Positions 37,037 through 48,897 of a stretch of 64,000 nt of DNA are shown here, in pieces; positions within the stretch are counted from its first letter, which is position 1, and every line of letters starts with the position of its first letter. Source of the stretch: Pithys albifrons albifrons (taxonomy: Eukaryota > Chordata > Aves > Passeriformes > Thamnophilidae); NCBI RefSeq assembly GCF_047495875.1, contig NC_092497.1:5031437-5095436 (forward strand), given 5' to 3'. Both the position numbers and the translations under genes were made by a program. The notes under the pieces are model-generated. The model saw only the letters and a list, made by a program, of their open reading frames with translations, ran no database searches and was not told where the DNA came from.

Positions 37037-37222
37037 ATTAATTGGTAACACTTTATTATAAGTGACAAATAGTTATTAATTTTTTTATATTCCTTACAAA
37101 AACATTAATCATGGCAAGGTCTTTTGGACTCAGTGTGACTGTTAATATCTGATTCCAGTGGAGTTCTGGTGTAATTTAGCATTAATTAATGTCCACTTAC
37201 TGCAAAGTGTTACCCTATTAAT
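37037..37222. mobile_element. Small TIR-bounded DNA transposon relic (MITE-like)
   Basis: GGTAACACTTTATTATAAGTG at 37044-37064 is mirrored by 37194-37214, which read in reverse complement agrees at 17 of 21 positions. The ends GGTAACACTTT...AAAGTGTTACC match the terminal inverted repeats I associate with an ancient vertebrate non-autonomous DNA transposon group, especially abundant in fish. Both sides carry ATTAAT (37037-37042 and 37217-37222), which contains TTAA, a possible target duplication. The 130-base interior is AT-rich, with attaat/attaatta motifs and no coding capacity. The family assignment is from memory. Confidence 0.6.
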
Positions 37223-37806
37223 CTATTTTCTGTGACTGAAAAAGGAAAGGAAATAAAATAGAGTTAATGAGATCCCAATGTTTCAATCCTGCAGGCTGCA
37301 ATGACCTAGATTGCATCATATGCCAAAAGTAAAAAAATTTGTTTCATACCCTTTATAGTGTCAGAGGTCAAGACCAAGGTAATAAAGAGAACGCCAAGAC
37401 AAAAGCAGAGACAAGACACAGGGACTTCTGCTTTCTGGAAGTCTGGATCGTGCAGAACTTGGACATGCATGCAAAATAAAATCACAAATGGTGCTGCCAA
37501 TATTTTTATTTTCCTGTATAATATATAGAAGTAACCTACTGGCACAGTTGTTGAGGAACTAGAGAAATCCCCTCTAAAGACTGTGTTCTTTCAACAGAAG
37601 CAGTACAGCTGTCAGTGTGAGAATAACAACTGCAATTCCTGTTCAGGGCAATGCATAAACACTTGGCAAGAAGCAATCCACAGCTGTTGGCACCAGCTAT
37701 GCAAAGTACAAGACAAAAGAGAAGTTATTATGTTTCCTTCTCAGTAAAATGGCTGAATTCTGACTTTTGTCTGTTCTGCTGTGGGAAGCAGTACATATGT
37801 ATGTGT
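37223..37806. other. No gene recognised
   Basis: AT-rich, no feature supported. Confidence 0.5.
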
Positions 37807-37827
37807 GGGTGGGTGGGTGAGGGGGGG
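37807..37827 (+). other. G-quadruplex-type motif, very short loops
   Basis: GGG T GGG T GGG TGA GGGGGGG on the plus strand: four G runs with loops of 1, 1 and 3 bases, the type predicted to fold most stably. No promoter or gene is recognised nearby. Confidence 0.7.
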
Positions 37828-40656
37828 CATTTCTGCTGATCAGTCACTCTGCAGAATCTCCTCCTCTGGTTCCAGCAAGGCCAGATCTAGAGGCTCTTGT
37901 TCTACTCGTCATTCCAGACTAAATCCTTTGTCCTGACCAGAAAGGCACTGAAGTCTATGTTTGACTCCACTGCTTAGAGCCCTGGGAGAGGGAAGGGAGA
38001 AGTTGGGGTTTAGGTTAGCCTCAGGGTGAATAATTATTATATGAAAAGAAATGCAAGATTATTTATTAATTCTCATCTCTTTAAACATTTAATGTACTTT
38101 AATTCAGACTGAATGCCAGGTGGTGTTTTTTTGTCCTTGAGATGGCAGTGACAAATGCACTCCTGAGGTATGATCTACCACACTACAGCATTAAATTCCA
38201 AGAGGAACAGAAGAGAAACACATCAACATCATAAGGCTTCAGAATAATCTGCCAATACTATTATCTTCTCTTTACTAGATCTCATAGAAAATCAAAAGGG
38301 AAAAAAATATCTGCCAGCTTCTTTACTTTTTCTCCAGTGCATTATGAACCAATCATTCCTAAATATTCCTACAGGTCTTTTTCTAGAATTGTGGTGGCAC
38401 AAGACACCCAAAACTAGGGAGATGTTGTGATACTCCAGCAGTGTGTGTTCTCATTTTAGAGGTGAACTAGAGGGTCTCTTTTGGTTTTGGGTGTGAGGAT
38501 TGCTATATGAAAAGAAATGGATAAAATTCTCAAAGGCTACCCACACAATGAAGATCACAACGAGTTTAAAAGTAAATTATGTAGAAAGAAAGCAAACTGT
38601 GGAGCCAGTGATACATGGGCCTTCCAGACCTTCAATCCAAAAGTTCTGTGAACCACTCTGGATGTGTTGGATCTACCATACAGGCATTGGGTCAGTGTTT
38701 TCTTCATTTTCAAAAGCATAAAGCATAAAAACACACAGCATGTACAAAAGAAGACCATATGAAGCTCCATCAGAGAGGATGGATTTTTGCCAAGTCTTCC
38801 CTATGTGTTTTATTTGGGATTGTTAGTTTGTTTGTTTGTTTAAATTTTTGTTTGGATTGCTGGGGTGGGGGGAGGTTTAGCATTTATGGGATTTGAAATG
38901 CGTATCATTTAGAGGTCATGTTTCTCTGGGCACACAATCATGAATATGCAATCCATACCTCACTAATTTAGAACAAATTAAATATTTTTTTTTAAATTAA
39001 ATCAAAGTCAACTCACTATCTGTTGGTTTCCAAGTTGCATTTGTGGTTTGACACTAACAAGCCTCTAAAGCTCTAAAATCCAGGGGTCAGAAACCAGCAA
39101 AACCCTCTGTCTTTACTATGCCTTAAACGTGGCTATATTTTTACTTTATATGAATATAGTATTAAACACAACTCCAAGCTCTTTCATCACTCAGCATTAC
39201 CATTGTCAACTGATATACTCTGAATAAATGGAAGGACATTATATAGTGACCTTAATAACCAATTCAATAAAATAATAAAAAATGAAAAATAATATGAATG
39301 AGGCCAGGACTGAATTAACTTTTCAACCTCTGATGAAATTGTGTTACTATTTACTTGAAGTGCTTTATGCTTCTATAGTGCCTTGCATTTGTGAATGGAT
39401 GCAGCCTACATAGTGATATCATAATTATATTTAGACAGTTAACTGGGTTTAGGGTATTTAAGTTCTTTTCTTTACCAGAGATGAAGACAGTGTACTTGGT
39501 TATGGATATCTGTCACTCTAGTTCTCCTATCACAGAATCTTACTGCACTTGCCCCCGGCCATGTGCATTCCGGACAGATGAGAGCTTTCATTTTACACAG
39601 CCATGAAACTGAGTCTGCTGCACCAGATCTTATTTTTCTATACATACCACCGCAGTTGAGAAGTTTCAATCTTTAAAGCACTTGTCCTTTTAACATCCCT
39701 GGCAAGCTGGGAAATGATGTTGTTTCCTTTAAACACAGGGGGACTGGTGGTATTGAGAGATAAAGTGGTACTTTTTTTTTTTTTCTGTGAGGAAGTCTGC
39801 AACAAAGCAAAGACAAAAGGGAGAATTTTTCAGATAACAATAATCACAAGAAGTCATCGTATTCACTGTGCAATCATATAGTGACAGATTAGGGGCATTT
39901 GTTTGTTTCATCCACTAAAGTAACCTTCTATTTTTCACACAACACTATGCAGTATTCCTAAGTATTTATTGTTTTCCATTTTTTAGGGTAAAACATGCAA
40001 CAGAGGTCTTCTTTTAAATTTAGTCAGAGGAGGCATGATTATGTTTTGTTTGTTTGGTTTTTTGAACTAGCCTGCTATTTCAGTAAAGTGATGCTTCAGA
40101 TAGAAAGCTATCAATTCTGTGGTTCTGTGATTACTGCAAATTAAAATTCCTATTTCCAGACCTTTACAACATATTTTGGAAAAAAATTAGGCAATAAGCT
40201 GATGACATTCAGTATGATCTGATGTATATGACTGAATTTCTCAGACATCCAAGAACATTTTGTAAAGAAAGAGATCTAAATTACAGTTTGAGCTGATGGA
40301 TAAAATTCATCCTTTCCCTCTTTCTCTTTTATTGTCACTCCCCCTGAAATGACTTTTCACTGAAAGGATTGAACTAAATTGAACTAAATGAACAATTTGT
40401 TTTCTGAAAGCCCTTCCAGAGCAAAAAAAATGTAGCAAAGAAACAAAAAGTAACACAAATGATACTATAGTTTAATACAATTCTAAAATCTAATAACATA
40501 TCCAAGTCCTAACATTACTCATATCAGTTAATTTTCACATGGATTGAAAGTATGGCCAAGGTAGGTTAAAGGAAACTTTAGACTAAATGGATATCATAGC
40601 ATTACATTTAGTATATGGAAAAAGGTTGCATGGCACCAGCCTATGTGAATCATACC
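37828..40656. other. No gene recognised (about 2.8 kb)
   Basis: AT-rich DNA. Another G-rich patch (ggggtggggggagg) lies near 38862. A possible CR1-tail scrap (ttctgtggttctgtgatt) near 40114 belongs with the next interval and is too short to call. No gene supported. Confidence 0.55.
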
Positions 40657-40795
40657 TTCCTGGAGGCTTTTAAACTGAGACTGGACATGGCACTGAGTGC
40701 CATGATCTAGTAAATGGAGTGGAGTTGGACCAAGGGTTGGACTTGATGATCTCGGAGGTCTTTTCCAACCCAATCCATTCTATGATTCTATGATT
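40657..40795 (+). mobile_element. CR1 LINE, young-looking 3' terminal fragment
   Basis: The last 140 bases of a CR1 of the same subfamily as the 48.2-kb and 14.8-kb copies: taaactgagactggacatgg, then gcactgagtgccatgatcta, then gttggacttgatgatctcgg and the octamer tail attctatgattctatgattt. The near identity of these three 3' ends suggests a common recent source. Confidence 0.95.
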
Positions 40796-41799
40796 TCTGC
40801 CTGAATTATTTGGAATTGCAGAATCCCTCCCCTGACAAAAAGGTTCCTAACTATCCAGCACCAGTCCCCGACTTCTCATCATAAGCTCTGTAACACTACA
40901 AGCTTCTTCAGCTTAAATTTCCAGACACAAATTTTCCAAACTCCATTTTATGTCCAACAAAATTTTTCTCCTTTTCTGCCACCCATTGAGAAACTTTCTA
41001 TAACTGTCCTGTTCCATTAGCTAGAGAGTCTCCTCTGATTTTACATGTATATTTACTCATCTCTCATTCATATCCATTTATTCTGGGACAAAAAAATTCC
41101 TACAGTTTGATTGTACCTTGATGTTCACTAACATAGGATGTTCCTAATAACAATTTGTGTGGTGTGGCTAATTAAGTGGGACTTTTTGTGGTTGCCCTTG
41201 TGTTGGATTTCTTATCCCATTTCTGTTTGAAGTACATAGTCTAACCTTTACCACATGTAACAACATTACCCCTTCTCCATGGCTGATAAAAATACCTTGT
41301 GTCACACATCCTGAAATACCATTCACCTCTGTGATTACATTATTATATCTGTGGTCCATGACCACATTCAAGTCCAAATTTTTCCCAAGAGATATCCCTG
41401 TGCTCTCAGCAGAAACTCTTGTTATTCATTCCCTTGCACTTCCCAGGTACATTCTGTGTTTCTCTCCCATCATTTTTTACAGATTTATTTCATCTTTCTC
41501 CATTACAGATGGCCAATCTCTGCGTAACTCCCATTGGTATGTCTCAGTTCCTTGTGCAATGTCTTTAATATTTCTCTATCTCTGCTTACACTGGCAGATG
41601 TCAGTGGCATTTTTCATGGTCCCTGCACATTGCTGCCTAATAATCTTCCCCTTTAGTCTCCCTGGTTGTCTTCAGCTGAGTCACCAGTTTGGAGTAAAAA
41701 CCTTTGTTATAAATTTCCCAACTCACAGCCTTATACTTTGTACCAGCACATCAAAATTACAACCACATTTTTATCGCTTCTCTACTCAGTTGCGTTGTG
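40796..41799. other. No gene recognised
   Basis: AT-rich DNA. A 192-codon frame (41331-41909) spans this interval and runs into the RTE fragment. Only its last part is RTE-derived. Confidence 0.5.
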
Positions 41800-42515
41800 G
41801 CTTTCCTGTAGGATATTTCCATAAAAGAGTCTGGTGCAATAAACGCCTGAAGTACAAAGATCAGTGTCTACAAAGCCATTGTTCTGTCTACTCTTTTATA
41901 TGGGTCTGAATCACGGATCATCTACCGCCACCGCCTATGGTTCCTCGAACGCTTCCATCAGCGCTGCCTCCCTTCAATCCTAAACATCCACTGGTCTGAT
42001 TACGTGACCAATGTGTCTGTTCTTGAACAGGCAGGGGTCAGCAGTATCGAGGCCATGCTGATGAGAACGCAGCTGCACTGGGCAGGGCACGTCTCCAGGA
42101 TGGAGGATCACCGCCTTCCGAAGATTGTGCTCTATGGTGAACTCACCACCAGCTGCTGCAAGAGAGGAGCCTCGAAGAAGAGATACAAGGACTCCCTGAA
42201 ACAACACCTCAGCCTTGGCCATATTGACTGCCACCAATGGTCCACTCTGGCCTCCAAACAGGATTCATGGAGACACACCATTCACGACACTGCTGCTTCC
42301 TTTGAGAACGCACACAGAATCATTCTCGAGGAGAAAAGACAATGCAGAAAGAACCATTACTTGCCAATATCGCCAAATGATATGTTCTGCTGTGCCTTTT
42401 GGGACCTGACTTGCCTATCCCATATTGGCGTTTTTAGCCACCAGCACGCTTGCAGCAAGAGTGGGTAGAGCCCTTCCCTAATCTTCATTTGCAAAGCCTA
42501 GACATGATGATGATT
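41800..42515 (+). pseudogene. RTE-clade LINE: C-terminal end of RT ORF plus 3' tail
   Basis: This is the 3' end of a non-LTR retrotransposon unrelated to CR1. The frame from about 41857 to the TAG at 42466-42468 is open for about 200 codons and shows the post-RT hallmarks VYKAIVLSTLLYGSES, LERFHQRCLPSILNIHW, LHWAGHVSRMEDHRLPKI and KKRYKDSLKQHLSLGHID. It ends in a degenerate zinc-knuckle-like segment (CLSHIGVFSHQHAC). Upstream (KRVWCNKRL) is in another frame because of one extra A near 41851. A short UTR follows and stops at gacatgatgatgatt, a TGATGA-type terminus typical of RTE elements rather than poly(A). The EN and RT domains are missing through 5' truncation. In birds this fits the AviRTE group, known for horizontal transfer with nematodes. 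The clade call is fairly secure, the family call is inference. Confidence 0.75.
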
Positions 42516-45500
42516 TCCATAAATCCTAGTTCTTAAGTCAAGACAATTCCATACTCCATAGTTTTATTTTTATTATTCTAGACCCCCATGAAAATTCTGT
42601 TTTCATTTTCCCCTTAATTCCAGACAATGGATGATTTTCTCCTCCAAGAAAGCCTCATACCCTATTAAAATCAGACAAAGTAGCCTCATTTCATGGGTTG
42701 CCTTTCCTGTTTCTGAAACATATTTCATAAATCATCTTATCTTCATGCATACAGCACTATTCCTTAATTTGATAGAACTTCAAATAAGAACTTTCATGCA
42801 CTTAAGACCACTGACATTTCTAAGGGCTTTTCAATATGTTTGCCCTTTATACTTCAGAGTACCTTTGGCTTTTGAAAGATGAATGTGACCTTAGAATTTT
42901 GGGTGTCCGTATACATGACCTATTGCCATTAAGAAGAGTTGAATTAATTAACATGTTTCTAAGAATCTGAAAACCTAATGAAAAAATGTAAAGAAGAGGA
43001 GAGGGGGCTGGAGGCCAGCTGCCAAGTGGCTTTTTCAGCTGGGATGGGGCAGCCAGTTCATCCACCACACAGAAGAGTCAACCACCGACATGTACCAGGG
43101 GTATTCAACTTGCATGGGCTGAACGCCTGTATATTGCAGAGGAAGAGCAGACCCGAACATAGTCACTGGATAGATTCTGAGGGGATGATGAACTGCAGAA
43201 ATCATATTTTATAAGAAAATCTTATGTTTTTGAGTTATTATGCACCTGCTGGGTGCCCATTTTCTTAAGTCAGGAAAGTCTCGTTGACAAGTTCACATCA
43301 TCATCATCAGGGTACAATTCCAGGCATCCCTCTGAACCTGGGGCAAGACACTGAATAAGACCCGCTTTGAGGAACTTGCCCTCCCCAAAGAACTTACAGA
43401 AACTCACCTCCCTCTCCTGTAGCCTCCATTGCTTCCTCAGTTCTGCCAATTTCTGGCTTTATTTTTGCCCTGTATGGGTTTGGCTGGTGTTTATGTGCCA
43501 TACATGTTTTATGTCTGGATTCCCTAGCCATAAAAAGACACAGACACACTGTTATGGGAATCTCATGGGAACACAGCTAATAAACAGAGTGAGCAAAGCC
43601 TAATTTAAACACATCTTATTAAAATTAATAACATCAAAGAATGTGAGAAAGATCATTCAGTATGGCCTGGAAAACTGACTATAAATTTTATGCTAAACAA
43701 TTGTAAAACAGCAATATTTTTCCTCTTCCGAGTAACATATAGTGTATAGTACAAAGTACCTTTATAAAACCTCACATTATGTCTTGTGAATTACTACTGA
43801 CCCATTTGTGTTGTTGAAACTAAAATTGTTGTTGGATTAAAGATGATGCTGGCAAAGTCTCGTGTTTCTCCAAAGAGACCATAAATTGAATTCACATGCT
43901 TACCCCTCCGTGCTCCAAAACAGCCTTATCTTAATTTTTGCCGTTAATTTACCTAGGACACTTAAAGAACAGAGAGCATGAAAAGAAAATACATTAATCA
44001 ATACTAATGAAAAATACATAATTATACAGAAGATTTTTTTTAATGGGCACTAGTGAAGTTTAACCCCTAGGATCTGGCATTTGGAAAAGGAAGGATATTA
44101 CTTCTTGCCTTAAATTTTTCCTGCTTAAAAGTCATGCAGTTCTTATCAATGCAGGTTATTACTGTTGTTTTCTAAAGGAAACATGTTTCCTGGGGGACCT
44201 CATTCATATTTATAGCTCCAAACTCACAGGAAAGTTTCATTAAAAAGGCAAAAACATAGATATATTCTAAAAATATTCAAGAACATAGACATCTGACTAG
44301 AGAAACCCCATTCATGCACAATGAAGGTAAAAGTCCCAGCATGATTTTTCCATATCACAGACATCACACAATACCCACTGGCACACCCTACTGAGACTGT
44401 ATATGATAAGACATTGGGGTTCAGCTCTTTGTTCCATGGACTAATTTTCACTCCCAAACTGGGCCCAGTAACAAATCTCACCAGAAACAAGCCTCTGTGA
44501 ATCATCTTTCCAAGACCCCTTAGTCTTCACACAGACTGTGCAGAAGGAAGAGGTGACAAACCCTTGCGAGACAAGAAGACTGGGTGTTTCATCCACCCAC
44601 ACCAAGCAAGTTTACTAAAATTTCTGCTGGAATAACTGAGGAACATTGCATATGCCAGCCCCATTACTGCATGCTAAGTCATGCCCCATTTTGTAGGTAT
44701 CATCAATTTTCCTCCTTTCAGGAGGCTGCATGAATGAAAATCAAGCCCATGAGTAGAGACTCCACAGCAAAGAGGGTCAAGCCAAGAACATGAGATAAAT
44801 GCAGTGCACTGAGTGATGGAGAACATAATTTAGACATATTTACCCCAGAAGTAACCTCTTCATCAAGAACGAAATTCTTCCAGGATTGGATTTGGCCAAG
44901 TAGTTTGATATTGAGAGGTACTTTATCCTGTGACAGCAAGGCTCGTGGAAGATGACCTTCCAGGTACAGCCAATCTCCAGCAGGTTTTGCAGCAAATAGG
45001 AGACTCTCTTTTTAGTTTAGAAAGTGATGCCTTAAGAGAGACTGCAGAAAAGGACTCCAGTCAACTTAGTGTATGATAAGATAAAAAGGTTCCTCTAATG
45101 TCCAGGCCTGGGGCCTTCAGGAATACATGCTGACATGCCTCTTCCAAACCCTGTTTTCATGTTTTATTATAATAATGTCCATCCAATCCCCATTCACATA
45201 TCCCTCAGTCCTGCCCTGTCCTGCCCCTGGCACAGCTGGTCAGGATTTGAGTCTGGGGACATCTGGGTTCCCCTCTTCATCATCCCTGCAGCACACAGGG
45301 CACTTGGAGGCCTTCCAGTGTTCTGGGCTTCAAGGTTACTCTGCCTATTTTTATATCTTGGGGCACAGGCTTTAAGATGTTTTTCAGCCTTCTACCTTGA
45401 AAAGAAGTCTACAAAACTAAAGGAATTTGGAGGGATTGATATGCAATAGGGGCTAGTATGCATAAACATTGGACTTAAGGTACTAGAAATACTTGTACAC

Positions 45501-45810
45501 TAAAATCTGCATTTCACTACAGTAACTATTACTTCTATAATCTATAAAAATTTAAAAAATCAAAACCCCCCTGAAGCATCAAAAGCAAATATCTCTAGCT
45601 CTCAACAGATGCTACTTCAGGCCCTGGACAGGACATGAGCACCAATAATCCCAGCTCTACGGCACTGGCACGAGGCTGCGTTTAAGGCCGACAAAGAGGG
45701 ATTGAAATATTTGTTCAAGTGTTCTATTGTCTTAAGGCTTGACAGAGAATTTGACATAGATAATTTGCAACAGTTCACAGGAATAAAAGGGATCCCCTTT
45801 CTCTCTCTTT
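42516..45810. other. No gene recognised (about 3.3 kb)
   Basis: AT-rich single-copy DNA, with a moderately GC-richer patch around 45200-45330. No motif-bearing frame or repeat family recognised. Confidence 0.55.
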
Positions 45811-45846
<36 letters not shown>

Positions 45847-45848
45847 TA
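45811..45848. repeat. (CA)n dinucleotide microsatellite
   Basis: An uninterrupted CA run of about 14 units preceded by two ACATAC variants. Confidence 0.97.
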
Positions 45849-47430
45849 TTCTTCCTCTGTCTCCAAAAATCTAGAAATCCAGACAACTGTAAATGCTCAC
45901 ATATATTTATTTCTATTACTTAATGGCCCATCAGTGCTTTCTGTGCTGTGGCTTGGACTCATTCTTTTTTCTAATGTGCAGATACCCACAGGTAAATTGC
46001 TACTAGGAAGTGGCAGACCCTTCATTAGTTGCAGAAACATATATTTGCAACCAGTCATAGCTTTAATTAAGGATCTGACCCTGCTTCTAGTGCAGACAAT
46101 GGCAAAAGAGTAACCGGCTCCAGAGAAGAGGAGGAAGCACTGAATATAGCCTATTTGAACCTGCAAACAAGTTTTTCTCAAGCATATCACAATTTACATC
46201 AATCATTGAATACAGGGTTTAAGCGACCTCGAAGGACTGACTGGTCAATCCTTGTACTCAAAAACAAGCAAGTTATTCCTAAACCACTCCCGACAGTTGC
46301 TTGTCTACCTGTCCTTATACCCTCCTACAGTGCTTGACATTCCCCTGTTTCCCCAGGGAAGCTCTCACCATGCTTATCTACCCTTAGTCTTAGAAAATTT
46401 TGATTTTCTTTTTCCCTCCCCTTCTGTCCGAACTAAATCTCCTCTGTGGTTTTATGTGCCTAGTGTATGCTTGCCCAGTGTCTCAAACTCTGAAGTCCCT
46501 GCTGGTAATTTAAGCTGGTGTATAGGAAGTGGGAAGATAAAAACCTCTCATTTCAGATCCATGTTGGACAGACTGAGCCCATCCCACAACAAACTTTCAG
46601 GTGGAATGTGGGTCACCTTGGCTGGACCTTCACTGAACTTTGCAGGAACCCTTGCAGTTCTCCAACTCTGGCAACAAGAAGCTGTTTTGATCAAACTCAT
46701 CATTTCCCAGGACTGCTGCTTGAGGATGATAATTGTAGCTTCAGGAGGGCTGACTTTCTGGTGTTAAACCTCCCAACGAGCTTTAAGAACAAGAAGCAGC
46801 TGGAATAATCTGCTCAAAAGAGGCACGTTTTGAATTCATTATTTATGCCAGCCTGCAGGGGGGAAATTGTTGTTATTCTCAGTTAAACACCATTTGGCGA
46901 CCCAGGACTCCTCCCATTACCTGCTGAGACAAGTTAGCAAGACGTAAAATAAAACTTAATTTATTATGATTAAGCATCATATGACAAGGAAAAAGTCCCA
47001 GCACAGCAGCGGCCAGAATGACTTTGTCTCTGAAACCTCTGTCTTCCCTTATCTGATACTTGTTTTTGTTTGTCTCCTTGATATTTTTCTTTCCTTTTTT
47101 ATTGTTTGACTCCATGCGGGAAAGATCACATATATGTTTTCTTTTCCCTCAAGCTTTTACTTTCTGATGCTTTAAGGGGTATTTTTTTGTGTGTGTTTTT
47201 ATGTAGTGCACATATTTTGTTGTGTGAAGAATAACAAGGAGGGAAATAAAATTTTAAAAGCATGAGAAAAAGAATCTCCAAACCTAAAACTCCAAGTTTA
47301 TTACAAAAGTAAAGGAGCTTCCCTTGGTGGTGCTATGGCTAAGACTCAGCTAATAAAGAGCTCTGTCTGCTGCTGCAGGCTCTTACAAACTGAAAGAGGG
47401 GAAATTTGGGTGAAACATACAGAAGTTCAT
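45849..47430. other. No gene recognised
   Basis: A 171-codon plus frame (46252-46767) and an overlapping 96-codon frame have no recognised domain. The interval from 46450 to 46810 is less AT-rich and could be an old repeat. Confidence 0.5.
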
Positions 47431-47630
47431 GGCTGTGAGGGTGGTGAGGCCCTGGCACAGGTTGCCCAGAGAAGCTGTGGCTGTCCCCTCCCTGGAAGTG
47501 TCCAAGGCCAGGCTGGATGCGGTTTGGAGCAACCTGGTCTAGAGGGAGGTATCCCTCCCCATGATAGGGATGATCTCTAAGGTTGTTCCAACCCAAACCA
47601 AGCTGTGATTCTATGATAGCATGATTCTAT
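47431..47630 (+). mobile_element. CR1 LINE 3' fragment
   Basis: A well-preserved plus-strand CR1 end from another subfamily: gggtggtgaggccctggcac, then aggttgcccagagaagctgt, then ggccaggctggatgcggttt, then gttgttccaacccaaaccaa and a tail of attctatg-like units. Confidence 0.95.
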
Positions 47631-48209
47631 TGGTTTACTGTGTTACTGCTTTACCAATGCTCTTTGCTTTCTCTGGAACTCTCCTGCTTACCTATTAAAT
47701 TCATTTTCTCTCTGCTTCAACCTGATCTTTAAGATCTTGTGAGATGACTGCAACTAAGCTATTCTTTCTTGCCTGGTATTAGTGCAAGATAGTCTTGAAA
47801 CTGATCAAAGGCTCAATAGAGATTCTACACCTGTTGATTTCAGGGGACTTCAAAAAGAGTCATTACCCTGATTAAGATATAATCATTAATTCTCATCATT
47901 ATGGTCTAATTTTGGCAGGCAGCTGAGCATCATTCATTAGCCACTACCAAAATACAAAGAGTAAAAAAGTGTAAGTTTTTCTGGTAGAAGCGCAAGGAGA
48001 TTTAACAGTTCAAACCATTGTACTGTTCAGAATGGGAAAACAAATGGAATAAAATATTTTGAACACAGTAATAGCCTTAGACCTTCAGAGCTACAGAATA
48101 TTGTAACTACCCTTGTGCTCCTCCTAAATGGTAGAGCTTTGGTGTGTCTTCATTCCTTAAAGACCTTAAAGGTCTTCTAAGATAGAGAGCTAGAACCAGC
48201 TGTTATACT
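47631..48209. other. No gene recognised
   Basis: AT-rich spacer. A small palindrome (aagacctt-a-aaggtctt) lies near 48160-48176, just upstream of the large CR1. Confidence 0.5.
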
Positions 48210-48223
48210 GCAAAAAAGCTGGC

Positions 48224-48799
48224 TTGTCTTATTTCTCAAGGTCTTCTGGTTATCCCCCATCTGCCAGACGGATTACAACTACAAATACGAGGAAAAAGAG
48301 AAGGGTTGTTGTAATTGGTGACTCCCTTTTGAGGGGAACTGAGGGCCCTCTGTGTTGGCCAGACCCATCCCACAGGGAGGTTTGCTGCCTTCCCGGGGCC
48401 AGAGTGAGGGATTTTACGAAGAGACTTCCTAATCTAATTCAACCCTCAGACTATTACCCACTGCTGGTTGTCCAGGTTGGAAGTGATGACATCAATGAAA
48501 GAAGTACCAGGGTAATTAAAAAAGATTTTAAGGTGTTGGCCTGATCACTTCATGGGACAGGAGCACAGGTAGTAATTGCCTCAGTTCCTGTGCTAGCCAG
48601 GATGAACGAGGAAAGGTATAGGAAAGCCCAGCTTACCAATAGGTGGCTTAGGGACTGGTGCTACCATAAAAATTTTGATCATGAGGCAAACTCCATGTTG
48701 CCTTGTCTCCTCAAACCAGATGGGCTTCATCTATCTAGGAAGGGCAAAAGAACTGTAGCCCATAAGTTGGCAGGGTTCGTTAGGAGGGCTTTAAACTAG
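48224..48799 (+). pseudogene. CR1 ORF1 fragment with SGNH/GDSL-type esterase domain
   Basis: Non-LTR elements of the CR1 group are known to encode an esterase-like domain in ORF1, thought to aid RNP or membrane interactions. Here the reading frame shows the three expected blocks: VVVIGDSLLRG (GDS nucleophile block), VVQVGSDDIN in place of the usual G-x-N-D block, and KPDGLHLSRKG carrying the D-x-x-H pair. The frame is interrupted once by TGA at 48542-48544 and then continues in the same phase to TAG at 48797-48799, with the end FVRRALN. The N-terminal part of ORF1 is absent. The block III change (Asn to Asp, if the family consensus holds) and the stop indicate loss of function. Confidence 0.85.
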
Positions 48800-48897
48800 G
48801 TTTGAAGGGGGAAGGGACTGAAACCGGGCTCTCCAGAGATAAGCCTAAGGGCATAGAGCCCGAGTTGAGAGGCAAATCAATGGCCCAGCTGAAGTGC

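Noticed and set aside
40110..40132. Possible CR1 tail (ttctgtggttctgtgatt)
   Set aside because: Too short, with no CR1 body upstream.
41331..41909. 192-codon plus frame
   Set aside because: Only the last part is real coding (RTE). The upstream portion is translated AT-rich DNA without a motif.
46252..46767. 171-codon plus frame with an overlapping 96-codon frame
   Set aside because: No domain and no codon bias visible. Overlapping frames in less AT-rich DNA are expected by chance.
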